A DNA stretch of 64,000 nucleotides from Uloborus plumipes (Eukaryota; Arthropoda; Arachnida; Araneae; Uloboridae): the NCBI GenBank assembly GCA_038373865.1, contig JAXGGA010004711.1, positions 1 to 64,000 on the forward strand, in the 5' to 3' direction. Each line of letters starts with the position of its first letter. The stretch's first letter is position 1. The translations under genes and the position numbers were made by a program. The notes beneath the pieces were generated by a model, which was given only the letters and a program-made list of their open reading frames with translations, was not told where the DNA came from and made no database searches. Positions 23,702 to 35,564 of the stretch are shown here, one piece after another.

Positions 23702-25122
23702 CACTGCTCGACATTGAAAATGCAACACCAAGAAGGAGTGGTCAGAAATTGATGAAATTTGGTAAGAAGACAGAGACAGCATGGAACAATAAGTGATATT
23801 TATTTCAAAATAAATAAGCAAAATTTAGAGCGAGGACGGCGTCGGCTCAGTAAGAAGTAGGACCACCGCGGACAGCGATGCACGAAGAAACACGTCTAGG
23901 CATGGAGTCAATAAGCCTGCGGATGGTGTCCTGAGGGATGGCACTCCATTCCCTTTCAACCATTTGCCACAGTTCGTCCTCTGAACGAGGCAGTGACAGG
24001 TTCTGCAAACGGCGTCCAATCACGTCCCACACATGTTCGATTGGTGACAAGTCAGGAGAGTATGGTGGCCAGGAAAGTATCTATACACCTCGTAGAGCAT
24101 GTTGGCTGATTCGAGCACTGTGAGGCCGGCCGTTATCCTGTTGAAAAATTGCATTTGGCAGACCCTGAAGGTAGGGGATTGCCACCGGCCGCAGTACATT
24201 ATCTACATATCGTTGGGCCGTCATAGTGCCCCGAATACGAACTAGAGGTGATACGGAATTGTATGCAATAGCGCCCCAAACCATTATGCCACGTTGTCGA
24301 GCTGTGGGGCGTTCCAAAGTTACTGCCGGATTCGATCTTTCTCCACGTCGACGCCACACACGTATGCGATGACTATCGCTGGACAAACAGAAGCGGGATT
24401 CATCTGAGAACACTACGGTTTGCCATTCTGCCAACCACGTCGCTGTGGTCCGGCACCATTCCAAACGTTGGAGTCTGTGCTGTGAGGTCAATGGCAGTCT
24501 TCTTAGCGGGCGCCGTGATTGCAGGCCACGTGCAACCAGTCGACGGGAAATGGTTCTGGTCGACACAGGAACATCCAGGGTACCTTGCACGTGCTGCAGA
24601 ATCGACGTACAAGTGACTTGCGGGTCCGCCACAGCTTGTCGGTGAATCCGTCGATCCAAGCGGTCTGACGTCACTCTGGCTGCACCTGCACCCCTCAATG
24701 TGGCTACATTTCCTCTTTCCAACCATCTCCGACACAGCCGATGCACAGTGCTTGCATCCATGTGGGTATCAGCTGCAATTTGAAGTTTTGGACCAACCTC
24801 CCCTTCTCAGTCCGATCACCATACCCCTTGTAAAGTCGTCTATATGCTGGAAGTGTCTTCGTTGAGGACGGCGTGGCATTTCCTCCTATCACACGTATCC
24901 TTCGAGACAAAAACCAAATTTCTCCGATAATTAGTCTGGCAGAAAAACCAACATGAACATAGCCCACTTTTCAACTTCATTCTCTTATATCTTACTTCAC
25001 GTGCGTCGGAGAGCTGCGCATTTCATATCATTTGCATAACTCAGTGACGTGCGTCTACGGTAAAATTTGCATGAATTTCTGACCACTCCTTCTTGGTGTT
25101 GCATTTTCAATGTCGAGCAGTG
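23702..25122 (-). mobile_element. Tc1-like transposon with perfect 49-bp TIRs
   Basis: A 1421-bp element. Its two ends, beginning CACTGCTCGACATTGAAAAT, are identical inverted for 49 bases. TA flanks both ends (23700-23701 and 25123-25124). The interior is markedly more GC-rich than the host DNA. One broken transposase gene lies on the minus strand. Confidence 0.95.
23847..24879 (-). pseudogene. Tc1-like transposase, one frameshift and one nonsense codon
   Basis: The start ATG at 24879 begins MPRRPQRRHFQ, then DDFTRGMVIGLRRGGWS. A one-base shift near 24785-24800 moves the frame to LQIAADTHMDASTVHRLCRRW (HTH region). The main part holds VVFSDESRFCL (first Asp), FQQDNGRPHS (second Asp), and, after a TAG at 24081-24083, SPDLSPIEHVWD (Glu). 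It ends MPRRVSSCIAVRGGPTSY at 23847. About 344 codons in total, the normal length. Counting the stop as one residue, the second Asp and the Glu are 32 residues apart, two fewer than classic Tc1. A related arthropod group or a small deletion could explain that. CAG to TAG would account for the stop. Confidence 0.9.
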
Positions 25123-25124
25123 TA

Positions 25125-25511
25125 TAATGGAAATAAATAACGGCTTTTTGCAGGTGTTAAAGCTGAAAATTCATAACCACCTGCAACCAAAGAATGCAAC
25201 CATCGTAGGCTATTTCAGCCCTTATTCAACAGGTTTGCATTTGGAGGCAAAATTTAAAAAAAACTGAACCCGAGACATTGTTTTTGTCATACAAAAGCCT
25301 ATGCAACAATGCAAATACCATCAATCGCCTAGAATGCCCGTAGGAAGCATACTGTTTTATTTTAATTTCAGATGAAACGTAATAGGGGCTGCAATGTATT
25401 TCCGTTCTAAAGACATTGACGACTTATTTAACGTTGAGATGTTTTTACCTTCAATCATTCACACGCTCGTATTTGTTTCGTATACTTACGTCATACTCAA
25501 CTGCGAGCTGT
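25125..25511. other. No gene seen
   Basis: Spacer between the Tc1-like element and the MITE at 25514. The 66-codon ORF at 25067-25267 starts inside the transposon and is a chance frame. Confidence 0.6.
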
Positions 25512-25513
25512 AT

Positions 25514-25714
25514 AGTGCTCCTCTGAAAAGTTGACCTCCAACATTAAAACGTTTACCTCTTTTTAGGGTAATTAGCACAGAATTGAGCTAATTTGTTTTC
25601 TTAGTCGATTTGAGAAAGTATTGCAACTGAAATCCGTCACAATTACCCTTTCCCATTACCTTAAAAAGAGGTCACCATTGTCAACATTGCAAGTTAACAT
25701 ATCAGAGGAGCACT
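25514..25714. mobile_element. MITE with AGTGCTCCTCTGA ends, TA flanks
   Basis: AGTGCTCCTCTGA at the left is mirrored exactly at the right (TCAGAGGAGCACT). Similarity resumes inside at ACCTCTTTTTA and GGTAAT. TA lies on both sides (25512-25513 and 25715-25716). At 201 bp with no ORF it fits a Tc1/mariner-type MITE. Confidence 0.75.
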
Positions 25715-25820
25715 ATATAAGGCTTATCTTCGGCGTAAACTAAATTTGTAAAATCATTGAATTTTGCTCAAACTTACATCATTGGATTTGAAGTTCTACG
25801 AATTTTTTTCTACCTTCAAA

Positions 25821-25850
25821 CTAGCAGTACCCGCACGGCGATACCCGTGC
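25821..25850 (-). mobile_element. Helitron 3' terminus
   Basis: Read on the minus strand, a 6-bp hairpin (GCACGG and CCGTGC around GTATCG) is followed by GGGTACTG and then CTAG, next to a T. A short hairpin about 10-12 bases before CTRR, inserted between A and T, is the Helitron 3' signature. The 5' TC end would lie to the right of 25850 and I could not place it. No Rep/helicase coding is seen. Confidence 0.6.
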
Positions 25851-28466
25851 AAAAATTGTAAAGGAAGTCAACTGAATAAATTTAAATTCACTCCAACCCT
25901 CTGAAGTGAAATTATTATATTCTTTTATTCCATTAAGTGTGCTCCACGACCTTTTAAATTCCGCTTAAAGTCATGTTGAAGTTGAAATCACAATGGGAAT
26001 AAATTAAAAAAACATTAAGTAATTAACAGCAGATTTAGTCAATTTTCAAGGCTTAACTCTATAAGCAAATTTAAACCAATGAAGAAAGAGCAGTTTGTCT
26101 GGAAAATTGACCTAGTGTTTCAGTTTCGAGTATAGAGTAAAGCCTTGAAACTTTTCTAAATTTGATTAATTAATATCTCCTGTTTTAATTAACCTAGAGA
26201 AACGTGCTAAAACTTTACTTTTTTTAGAAAAAGACCTAACTTCTAAGCACTACCTAAAATATCATTTCAACAGTAGCATAATATAGCATTTCGAATAGAA
26301 ACGAATTACCTAGCAAAAATCAGCAAGAAATCAACGGCACATAGTATTTAAAAATATTTTTAAATTAAATAAATTGTTTATGTTACGAATTTGCAATAGT
26401 ATTACTACAATATAAACATAACATAACGTATGGAAGCGAAATGAGTAACAAAAATTAGCGACAGATCAGCATTGCAAAGAGTTTTCTTTAATCAAATAAA
26501 TAGGTGAACACGAATGAAGGAAAACATTAAAATACTGCCAATTTAGTCTATTGTTGGGAAATTGCAATAATTTTCTGGTGAATATCTCAAGACAAATGCG
26601 GTGTTACTTCTTAATGAATGTATTATTTCGTAACACATTTCAATGTTTATATGCTTTAACAATTACACAACTATGTTCCTCTAACGGACGTAAGCCATTA
26701 AGGACGCCTTTTTTTTATTCTTTTCACACGACAGCAAGCTCAAATGGAATATAAATGAGCCAATGGCGTGTGCCGAATTCAGCCGCAGTAACGCCTTTTC
26801 CTAAATACGGAAAAACTCTCGATGTTTTTAGTTCTTAGCCTCAAATTCCTATAAATGTACTTCACAGATGCAGCAACAGAATCGACAGAACATTTGTGAG
26901 AACATCAGTCCTTAAAATTGCTTATTTTAACTATTATACAAAAGTGATCTACTGTTAAAAGAAAACATTAATGTACTGAGTTTTTGGATTCGGAAGTAGA
27001 TGTCTGAAGTTGGGGTTTTTGTTTTCGGTATCTTAGAAATAACAATCAGATACAAAACAGTATTATAAATAGGGGTTTGAAAATACCACATTGCTCTGCA
27101 TGGCAAATTCTAAGTGAAAGAAATGTATTTAAATATGGCACTGAAAATATTTTATAATCGAAAAATGTAAAATGTGAAAAGTATCAAAATTATGTAACTA
27201 TCATATCAATATTTAAGATTGTTAAAAACATAACTCAAGGTAACACATTACATTAATATTTTTCCCAATTTAAATTATAAACTATAAAATTCTTTTTAAA
27301 ATAAGTAGCTGGCCCCATTTTATTCTTGTTCTTCAAGATTTAAGGTTTCGGTTAACCGAGGTTAAAAAAAATGCTTTATGCAGAAGAATGATTAATGGAC
27401 ACGTAACACATGAATTATTAATTAACGCGTTCGAAGGTATTAAAGAAGAATCATTTTGCATTTTAAATTATTTCAACAAAATATATTAAAGTTTCTGATT
27501 AATAATATTTTAGTACATTAATATAGGATCCTGAAAATACTATCAATACAATTTTTAGTTTTATGCTGGGTGTTATCACTAGAAAGACCAAAATTTATGT
27601 ATGCCTTAAAAGACTGAAGGGACCAGGGCGGCTCCTTCCTGAATTTTTAGTGAACCCTGCATGAATTTATTCCTGAATACGCGCCCACAAGCCCCACACT
27701 CTTCTCTAATGACTAAATAAGAATGATCAATGATATTAGATCTACGGGCCAAACTAAAGTGTTACTTTCTGTTTCAAAGACCGATTCCTATAATTTAACT
27801 GGTGGGGAAGTCGACAGCATTTCGTATTTGGAATTCCATCCGACTGTTCAGTTTATTTACCTTTCAAGTAAAGCTGTTCTTAATTCAGATGAAGTTCACT
27901 ACACGTGTCTTGATACGGTATAAAATTACTCAAAAACATCTTAACATTACTTTCTGCAAAACACGATTGGCACAATTTTTACCTGATTTACGGTTCTTTT
28001 AATAGCATTGTTTGCTCACCTGCATACCCGCATGCCATAAACATGCCAGAATTTAAGTTAGCGGCACGCAAAGTGTGATGTCTGTTTAAGGCAATTCAAA
28101 AGTAAGATTTGTTTTTCTATCCTATGTTGTGATATTTTTATTCCTAGCTAATTTTGTACTAAACATTTATTATTTCAATTCTCGTAACTCTTTAATGGAT
28201 TTTAATTAGTTTAAAAATGCATTATGACTTTTCTTTTGCTTTGTTAGTAAAATTAAGCAAACATTTACAATGTATTTCCCGTTTTCTGTTGCACATTTTA
28301 ATTTTTTAGTTTGCGACACAACATATTTGGATCATTGTAATGAAAGTAGTATAAACCGTACCCGAAACTAGAATTTTGTTAATCCATTTAAATAGTTTCT
28401 GCCAACTAATCATATTTTTTTATTGGACCTTCATTTATTTGTGAAGTAAAGCACAGTTGAAAATGG
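25851..28466. other. No gene seen
   Basis: AT-rich. It may include the body of the Helitron whose end is at 25821. ORFs at 26551-26754 and 27723-28002 have no recognisable domain. Confidence 0.6.
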
Positions 28467-28635
28467 TGTAACCTTACTGTAAGAAATCGGTGATAGCAAT
28501 GTTGGCGCCAACACTAAAAAATTTTGTGCATCCTTACTCCAGAAATACGGCAGCAGCAAAGTCGCCTCCACTGCTATGAAGTAACTTAACCGATATAACT
28601 GGAGTAATGCAACACATTGCTTATGCAAGGTTACA
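28467..28635. repeat. Short TIR element with TGTAACCTTRC ends
   Basis: TGTAACCTTAC is mirrored by GCAAGGTTACA, 10 of 11. The inside repeats a unit that starts CCTTACT and runs through CGGTGATAGCAA or CGGCAGCAGCAAAG. The first unit contains the palindrome GTTGGCGCCAAC. The 169-bp unit stands out by GC content. Confidence 0.45.
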
Positions 28636-30356
28636 TAATGGTAATATAAACATAGCGTATCGTAAAACTGGGTGCATAGGAACAGCGGGGTGATTTACAA
28701 TAAAATTTCCTGACCCATACAAAGAAATTCTTCATAAATATACTGTCAGGTATTTTTGGCATTCAAATTTTTTTCTAATCAGATAATATTATAAGTAGTA
28801 CGGAAAAAATACTTTTGTCATTCTGGCAACACTATTATCATATGAGCAAGTCTGCAAGAGGAACTCTAAAAAACATCAAATTTTCATCGTATGCAAAACT
28901 TTGTATGTAAGTACAGATCTGTTAATATTTCAAACCTAAGAAGAGCATTTTTTAATTATGCATATATCTAAACAATAGAGTGCCACATTAGAACAGACAA
29001 CTTTTAATTAAAAAAAAACATTGTGTTGCTATTGACCCCTATCAGCAGGGTGAATAGGAACACCTCTAAATCATTATATAATGTAAATAATTACTGTACA
29101 ACATGTTTTGTCTGTGCTTGGGGGTTCAAAAGCAAAGCAAGACCGAAGCTATTACGCAAAAAAATCAAATTAAAAAACTGAAAAGTGGAAGGATTCACCG
29201 CGTTTTACGGTAATGTTTCACCAATTTATGTGTTAAGTTACACCAGATTTCTCCGTCAAAAGGCAAAAAAAAACTTTCATCAGGCTAGAAGATTACGTTC
29301 AATTGTTTGTTTATTTAATATGCATGTCAGGTTCATGCTTTCCCACTACCAATCAACTTCATACAAATATATATATATATAGATACATAAACATGCACGA
29401 GTCTCCCTGGTCTTCCACAACTGTATGAGTTCGACTTTTCCATTATTCACGTGTTACAATCAAACAATACTTTCAGCAGCATACCATACAATATACATAC
29501 CGAATTTTCTTTCTTCCGTTTTTAAAAGTCTCTTTTTTACGTTAATTACAAATGTATACAATTAAAGTCAAATGCACTGATTCCCAGCCAGAATGAGAAT
29601 CTCAAACAGCGTCTTAATACATTCTCGAACCGAGCGGCGGAGATAATTTTCTGCAAACAGCAATATTAACCTTCTTGTGTAAGAGTGGGAATTCTCAGGT
29701 GGAAAGAATTGCTCATTAAATCTAAGAAACAACCCTTTGCGACTTTAAAGGAGCACGCATTAGCGCTTCTCGGAGGCAAAGTGGTTAAATATTTGATGAG
29801 TAATATTTTCTCCGGCTTGTACACTCTTTACTTATTCCTCTTTTCCCTAACTATAAAACAAGTTTTCCTTTTCTCTGACAATTTCCCGGATTCTAGCACT
29901 TCCAATTACGGTAATTGGAATTTGCTGTCAAATGCGCGTCGCATTTAAAATCGGCGGAGCCGCGGCCTTGCTCAACCTTTCCCCGCCGTCGTTAGAATAA
30001 CGAATGCAGGCCGGATCCGAAAAGCCGATTCTACGGAAAGGCTTTTATTTGCCCGATCCTTTCATTTGGAAGAATACTTTGACAGATACGTTGGATTCAA
30101 CATTGGCCGCAATGCGAATTGCATTCAATTAGTTGTAATGAAAATTTTTGATGCATATATTTTAGTCAATAAAGATTATTTTCATTTTTTACATATTTTT
30201 CGCTGTTATGGAGATTAATGTTGAACGTACGATGCATAGTAAGTTTTTATGCCGCAGATATGCCCTTCTAATGCAGTAGATTTCTACTATCGAGGACTTT
30301 ACTATACACACACGCACGCATGCATGTACACACAGACACTTTTATACACATACATT
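28636..30356. other. No gene seen; CpG-rich patch at 29930-30130
   Basis: Mostly AT-rich, with a short TA tract near 29368. The phrase GGGTG[C/A]ATAGGAACA appears twice in the same orientation (28669 and 29048), which may mark an old repeat. From about 29930 to 30130 CpGs are dense (GCGCGTCGC, CGGCGGAGCCGCGG, CCGCCGTCG), a possible unmethylated regulatory element. No ORF goes with it. Confidence 0.5.
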
Positions 30357-30514
30357 CCTGATAACTCGATGGCCTTATAACTCGAATATTTCCTTATCTC
30401 TTCATTGGGTCCCAAAATATTGAAATGACTGAAAATTTCCTATAACTCGCAACTACCAGTAACTCAAAGCTTTTAGCCGATCCATTGGGAATTCGAGTTA
30501 TCGGGACTCGACTG
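30357..30514. mobile_element. pogo/Tigger-type MITE, left end degraded
   Basis: The right end reads, inverted, CAGTCGAGTCCCGATAACTC then GAATTCCC, the style of pogo/Tigger TIRs. The left end has CTGATAACTCGATGG and TATAACTCGAAT, so the ATAACTCGA core is present in both directions, but the outermost bases of the left TIR are lost. No coding capacity. Confidence 0.5.
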
Positions 30515-30808
30515 CATGAATATTCAACACATAAAAATTGAATACATTTAGTTTGTCTAACACCCTTAATCCTTCTAATTTTGTCTTTTTAAAATTACAA
30601 CTTCAGAACTCCTACATACGAAAATAAGACATTAAAATTGTTTGCTTAGCCAAAGCTGTAAATACTAAAAATTACTCACTACGTGTTACTTTATAAATAC
30701 GTATAATTTACTATTATGTGAGCCATTCTTGTTTTTTTAAAGAAATTAAGCAATGATACATTCAAGTAGTTGCATTTCTAAAATGTATGCAATTTATTTT
30801 ATTTGCAG

Positions 30809-30933
30809 ATCAGAGGATTACTTAAGAGATAGCCTTCCTAAAGAAAACTGCAGAAGCACCTTCACGCTTGCAGTTGCAGATAGTAGAACAAAAGAAGTGA
30901 AGAAGTGTCTAATTCCTTTGGAAAACCAAAAAA
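30809..30933 (+). CDS. Candidate internal exon of an unidentified gene
   Basis: A strong acceptor (TTTATTTTATTTGCAG ending at 30808) and a strong donor (AAA then GTAAGA at 30934) bound 125 bases. Only one frame is open across it, starting with one split base. It codes 41 residues beginning SEDYLRDSLPKENCRST and ending CLIPLENQK. The composition is varied and not just AT-driven Lys/Ile/Phe, unlike chance ORFs nearby. I recognise no domain. No partner exon was found within several kb, so it would belong to a gene with long introns, be a decayed exon, or be a coincidence of signals. Confidence 0.3.
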
Positions 30934-30935
30934 GT

Positions 30936-33196
30936 AAGAAAATAGTTCGTTTCTATTTCAATAACAATAGTTATAGGAATAAGTGTATAATAATAGTTAG
31001 CAAGGAATTCCCACCAAAATTTAGGATAGCAATAAATATCATCAAATTATACAAAGAAAATAATGCACTTTTTCACCAAATTGTATTTATGTATGTTAGA
31101 AGTTACATTGTTACTTCCATAGTGGTGCAATAGTCTTTTAGTTAAGAAAAATAGGGAAGGGGCAGATAACTCACAAATAAACTACCATCATTTTCTAAAT
31201 CTCATAACAGCAACATGAGCGATGAACCGCAGTCAAATAATTCAGCTCATCACGATCTCCTCTTCAGTCAACTCGAGTTTTTCTTTCTTTCTTTTTTTTT
31301 CATGTAAAAGCTTTTCGGTTTTTCTTTTTTTTTTTTTTTAATTTTTTTACTTATTCTCACTAGGTTGTATTCAAACTGTTTTCATAGTTGGATCAAAATA
31401 TTTTGCTTAAGCGAATGATGTCTAGACGCTTACTCTAAGCTTGGGAGTATCGTTATTTTCTCCTCAACATGTCTAAAACCATCCTTTGAACATGATGAAT
31501 AATTACGGTTACAATAGTTCAACGAGTCGTACAGCTTGTTTTACCATAGAACTGCTTTAAAAAACAGTGTGTTACGTGCTATATGTATCGATTTCCACTG
31601 TGCACCATCTGAGGCATTTAAAAAAAGGAATCATTAGAAACTATATGTATTTGGAGAGAATGGGAGGGGGTAGGCAATTTATATGACGATTCTGCATATG
31701 AGATGCAGCATATGAGATGAAATTTCAATTGTAGTTTTCTTGGCAAGCTAGATGTTTTAAGAATACTTTGTCACATCTACTGAAAGTTGATTTAAAGGAT
31801 TTTGAGCGTAGTTTATGAGACCATTTAGACTACTGCTATCAAAATTATAAGCTTTATGGATTCTATTGGCTTATTTACAACTTTATCCAAAATTTATTAC
31901 AACTTAATTAAAGTGTTATACATATAGTAGATGGAATAAATTTTTAAAGTTAATTAAAATTAATTTAACTTTAAATAAGAGGAAGAATCAAGAAACCTAA
32001 TACCAGTTATTTATTCTATTTATAATAACTAAACGCTATTTCCTCTTTTGAAAAGCACAAAATTATATAAGAGAAACAAGAAAATGCTAGGCCCTCATAT
32101 TACTTTTTTTCTTCCCTTACATTTTTTTTATCTACATGCTTTATCAGAACACATTGGGATGTGTAATGCATATTGTTTTGGGTTTCTATGTTATCTATAA
32201 AATAACCTTATGATAAAATCTTTGTACGAACGTAGTAATATTTTAGTCTTTCTTTACAATTTAACTGTTTCATGCTTCACTCTTAAATTTGTAGATAAAA
32301 CTGCATTTTTAGACAAATATTTTAAATTTTTGATACATTATTATGTTGAGCCAGAAATAGACCAGACGTCCAAATAGGGTGAATTACTACTTAGTGCTTA
32401 CAATCCCTTTACACAGTTCAATTTTGATCTAGAGGCGAATCTTTGTCACAAACTTAAATTCATTCTCAGGCGATACTATTTACTTTAGAAATAAGATACC
32501 TAAGTACTTTGCATTATTAAGATTACAACTTGTATTTCCAATAGATAAGGAGTGTTTGTTTACGTAGTTTAAAACAATTCGTTGTTTTCCTGTATTCGAA
32601 AACAGTGATGTGCAATTTAGAACAGGGCTTTGAATAAAATCAACGACGCATAAAAAACTTCCTTTTGTAATAACAACTAAAGACTTTAAGATATAAATTG
32701 GAAAATAATTAAAGGAAATCCAACTTCCATGCTGCTACTTTTTTGAATAATTTAACGGAAATGTTTTTCTTCACACTTTTACCAAATATTGCTTAATTCA
32801 TTGAAGAATATTACGAAAGAACATCTACTAATCATTATATTCATCTTTGGAATTACATCCAATGTATGTTCGTATACGTCAGTGAAGTAATGAATCATGT
32901 TTGTTGGATGCGTGTTTGGGGGTAATGCTCTTTTTGTCGTGATGAAAGCAAGAATTTCAACATTGAACAAAAGTAATGGAACGGATTGCGTAAAAAGTGA
33001 TGTTTTCAATTAGCTGCTAATTCGCGACAAATGGGCAATATCTCCAACTTTGGTGCAAAAATAGCACATTAATTGCTTGTTTTAACCTGACAAGGTTCAA
33101 ATAAAACCTTACCAACACTCTATAAAAACTTTTTTTTTGCTGTTTTCTTATGTAAAAAAGTACTCCTTCTAAGTTTGTTCTAGTTACTTTAATATA
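30936..33196. other. No gene seen; contains source copy of a duplicated block
   Basis: AT-rich. The block 32188-32420 (ATAAAATAACCTTATGATAA onward) is repeated with divergence at 35325-35557. Minus-strand ORFs at 32779-33009 and 33017-33256 are unrecognised. Confidence 0.6.
32188..32420 (+). repeat. Duplicated block, copy 1
   Basis: Shares TCTATAAAATAACCTTA, ATAAAATCTTTGTACGAAC, GCTTCACTCT, CCAGACGT and CAATCCCTTTA in the same order with 35325-35557. The two copies have clearly diverged by substitutions and indels. Confidence 0.8.
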
Positions 33197-33715
33197 CAGG
33201 GTGTCCACTCCAATCGTGAACCAATAGCTAATTTCTAAACCGTTAGAGATAAGCATATAGTTGATTTAGGAAAAAATCTCCAAATTATGAAAGGAAAAAA
33301 ATAATCACTCTTCTATCACAAAAATTGACCGAGTTATGACGTTTTGAAAAATCAAGATTTTGCATTATTTCATGACGTCATCGAGCGATCGCTTAAGGGA
33401 CCGTATGCGAAATCCTTCAAAATCTTGATTTTTCAAAACGTCATAACTCGGTCAATTTTTGTGATAGAAGAGTGATTTTTTTTTAGTTTTAAACGTTACA
33501 GTGTCAAGAATGATTTACTAAATATGATTGATAGGACTGGGGGGCTGTATAAAAATTTAAATTTCGTAAATCTTTCAAAATTTGATTTTTTGAAAAACAT
33601 TGAATAGACCCAAAATTCCTTTCATAATTTGGAGATTTTTTCCTAAATCAACTATATGCTTATCTCTAACGGTTTAGAAATTAGCTATTGGTCCACGATT
33701 GGAGTGGACACCCTG
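33197..33715. mobile_element. Foldback MITE, copy 1 (519 bp, left arm deleted)
   Basis: Ends CAGGGTGTCCACTCCAATCG and its inverse. Arms continue through CTAATTTCTAAACCGTTAGA and beyond, so almost the whole unit is one inverted repeat. TATA lies on both sides. Compared with copies 2 and 3, about 132 bp are missing from the left arm between GAAAGGAA and AATCACTCTTCTA. The loop holds ATGACGTCAT. No coding capacity. Confidence 0.9.
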
Positions 33716-33954
33716 TATATTTGATTAATCAAAGGATTATTTTGCGTGAGAGCACACATCCTACACTTTTTTCTTGCAACGATCTTATACAAATTAGGAG
33801 GAAAGCAACTGGAGAGGATCAATATTGAGCTCTGGATTCTGAAATTAATGAATAAATATTTTTCTTCTCCCATAATACCTTTCGCTAGTGACTTATCCTA
33901 CAACTGGCAGCTTCTTTTTGTAACCAACTGTTACAAATTCTCTTCAAGTTAAAA

Positions 33955-34090
33955 CACAGCCGCCTAGTTTAAATAAAGTTTAACGCTGACTAGTTAAAAT
34001 TAGCCGCCTAGACTCTACCGCCTGCGGCGGATTAGTGCACATCGCCATAGGCAGTGTGCTTCGGTTTTCAGCGCAGCACACCTCTAAAAC
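33955..34090. repeat. GC-rich structured patch with AGCCGCCTAG repeats
   Basis: AGCCGCCTAG occurs at 33959 and 34003. It is followed by the near-palindrome CCGCCTGCGGCGG and a hairpin GTGTGCT...AGCACAC (7-bp stem). Such stacked structure in AT-rich DNA suggests the end of a small repeat, but no partner end was found. Confidence 0.35.
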
Positions 34091-34532
34091 CAATTCATAC
34101 CAAGAAGATTATTTCGGGGACTCCACCATATTTGCAACCTTCAGTGGTGTAAAAACACATTGTTTTAAATACGGGTTTTAACTACGAATGACATCGAGTT
34201 AGAATATTATGACAGAGCGAGCCTAAGATGTATTTTGAATCAAAAAATTATGTTGACATAAGTCTGGCGCACTCATATACACTACATTACGACACGTGAA
34301 AAGGTTTTCTGCGCTCCAACGTAGCTATCTGATTTTTTTCGATGACAATATTACATTTTTGAGTTGCGTAGCTACATTGGGCCAAGTTCTCATCCTCTTA
34401 TTTTAAATAATATGGAAAATATACTTAAACAACCTCTAAAATTGGAAAAAAGTTTGTGCACGTAACGTTATCTTTGTATTAATCAGAAAACAATGAATAA
34501 AGTTAGATTAAAACATGTCAGAAATATCTTAT

Positions 34533-34945
34533 TGTTATTGTCGTTGATAAATTTAATGGTAGATGTAAGAAAACATCGCAATCCTTAAATTGGACTCTTC
34601 TCAATCACACCTAGAAAAGGCACAACTTTTAAATCTAATCTTATCTCATAAAAAAATTAATATTTATAGTTTAAATTTCGAAGATCACTAGCATGCATAA
34701 ATACATAGTGTGATGGTTAGAAATTACTAATAAACAGCAGACGTCCTACGCCTTCCTGCAAGTTTCGTCCTCTCTTTCGGCAAATAAGGCTGCAATAACC
34801 AGTAGTATAGAGCGCATTGAGCGCATTAAGTATAGATGGATTAATTTCCTCTCCCGCTGATGAATTATACTTCCAGGAGGGAAATTAACGAAAAGGGAAA
34901 GGTAGACCTTTCAATATTTCAGAAACTGTGCGGAAATTACGATTT
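34533..34945 (+). repeat. Tandem segmental duplication, unit 1
   Basis: Contains GTAAGAAAACATCGCAAT, TTTCGAAGATCACTAGCAT, GCAAGTTTCGTCCTCTCTTT, CGGCAAATAAGGCTGCAAT, CGCTGATGAATTATAC and AAAAGGGAAAGGTAGACC in that order. The same order recurs in units 2 and 3. The ORF at 34860-35114 spans the unit 1-2 junction and is not a gene. Confidence 0.9.
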
Positions 34946-34954
34946 AAATTTTAT

Positions 34955-35324
34955 TTTTGTTAATGTCGTTGAAAAGTTAAGTGGTGAATGTAAGAAAACA
35001 TCGCAATTCTTATTGGACTCTTCTAAATCACAACTAGAGGAGACCCAACGTTTATATCTAATCTTATCTCACAAAATATTTAATATTCATAAGTTAAATT
35101 TCGAGGATCACTAGCATAAATGCATAATGCGATGGTTAGAAATTACTAATCAGCACGAGACGTAGGGCATCTTACGCCTTCCTGCAAGTTTCGTCCTCTC
35201 TTTCGGCAAATAAGGCTGCAATCAACGATTAATTTTGAGCGCATTAAGTACAAATGGAATAATTTCCTCTTCCGCTGATGAATTATACCTTCAGGAGGGT
35301 AATTAACGAAAAGGGAAAGGTCAA
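34955..35324 (+). repeat. Tandem segmental duplication, unit 2
   Basis: Same landmark order as unit 1 with several substitutions and indels. It ends at AAAAGGGAAAGGTCAACC, where it joins the copy of the 32188 block. Confidence 0.9.
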
Positions 35325-35557
35325 CCTATGTTATATCTATAAAATAACCTTACGATAAAATCTTTGTACGAACATTATTCAGTATAATTTCAGTCTTTCT
35401 ATACGATTTGAGTGTTTCAAGCTTCACTCTAAACTTTGCAGATAAACTACAGTTTTAAACAAATATTTTTAATTTTTGCTGCATTATGTTGAATCGAACA
35501 ATGAACCAGACGTTAAAATGGGCCGACTTACTACTTATTGCAATCCCTTTATACAGT
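35325..35557 (+). repeat. Duplicated block, copy 2, between tandem units
   Basis: Diverged copy of 32188-32420, lying between units 2 and 3 of the tandem array. It shows that the original duplicated segment was larger and has been rearranged. Confidence 0.8.
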
Positions 35558-35564
35558 ATTTTTA

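Noticed and set aside
23825..24735. Additional ORFs overlapping the second Tc1-like element
   Set aside because: Other-frame shadows of the transposase; none contains its own motifs.
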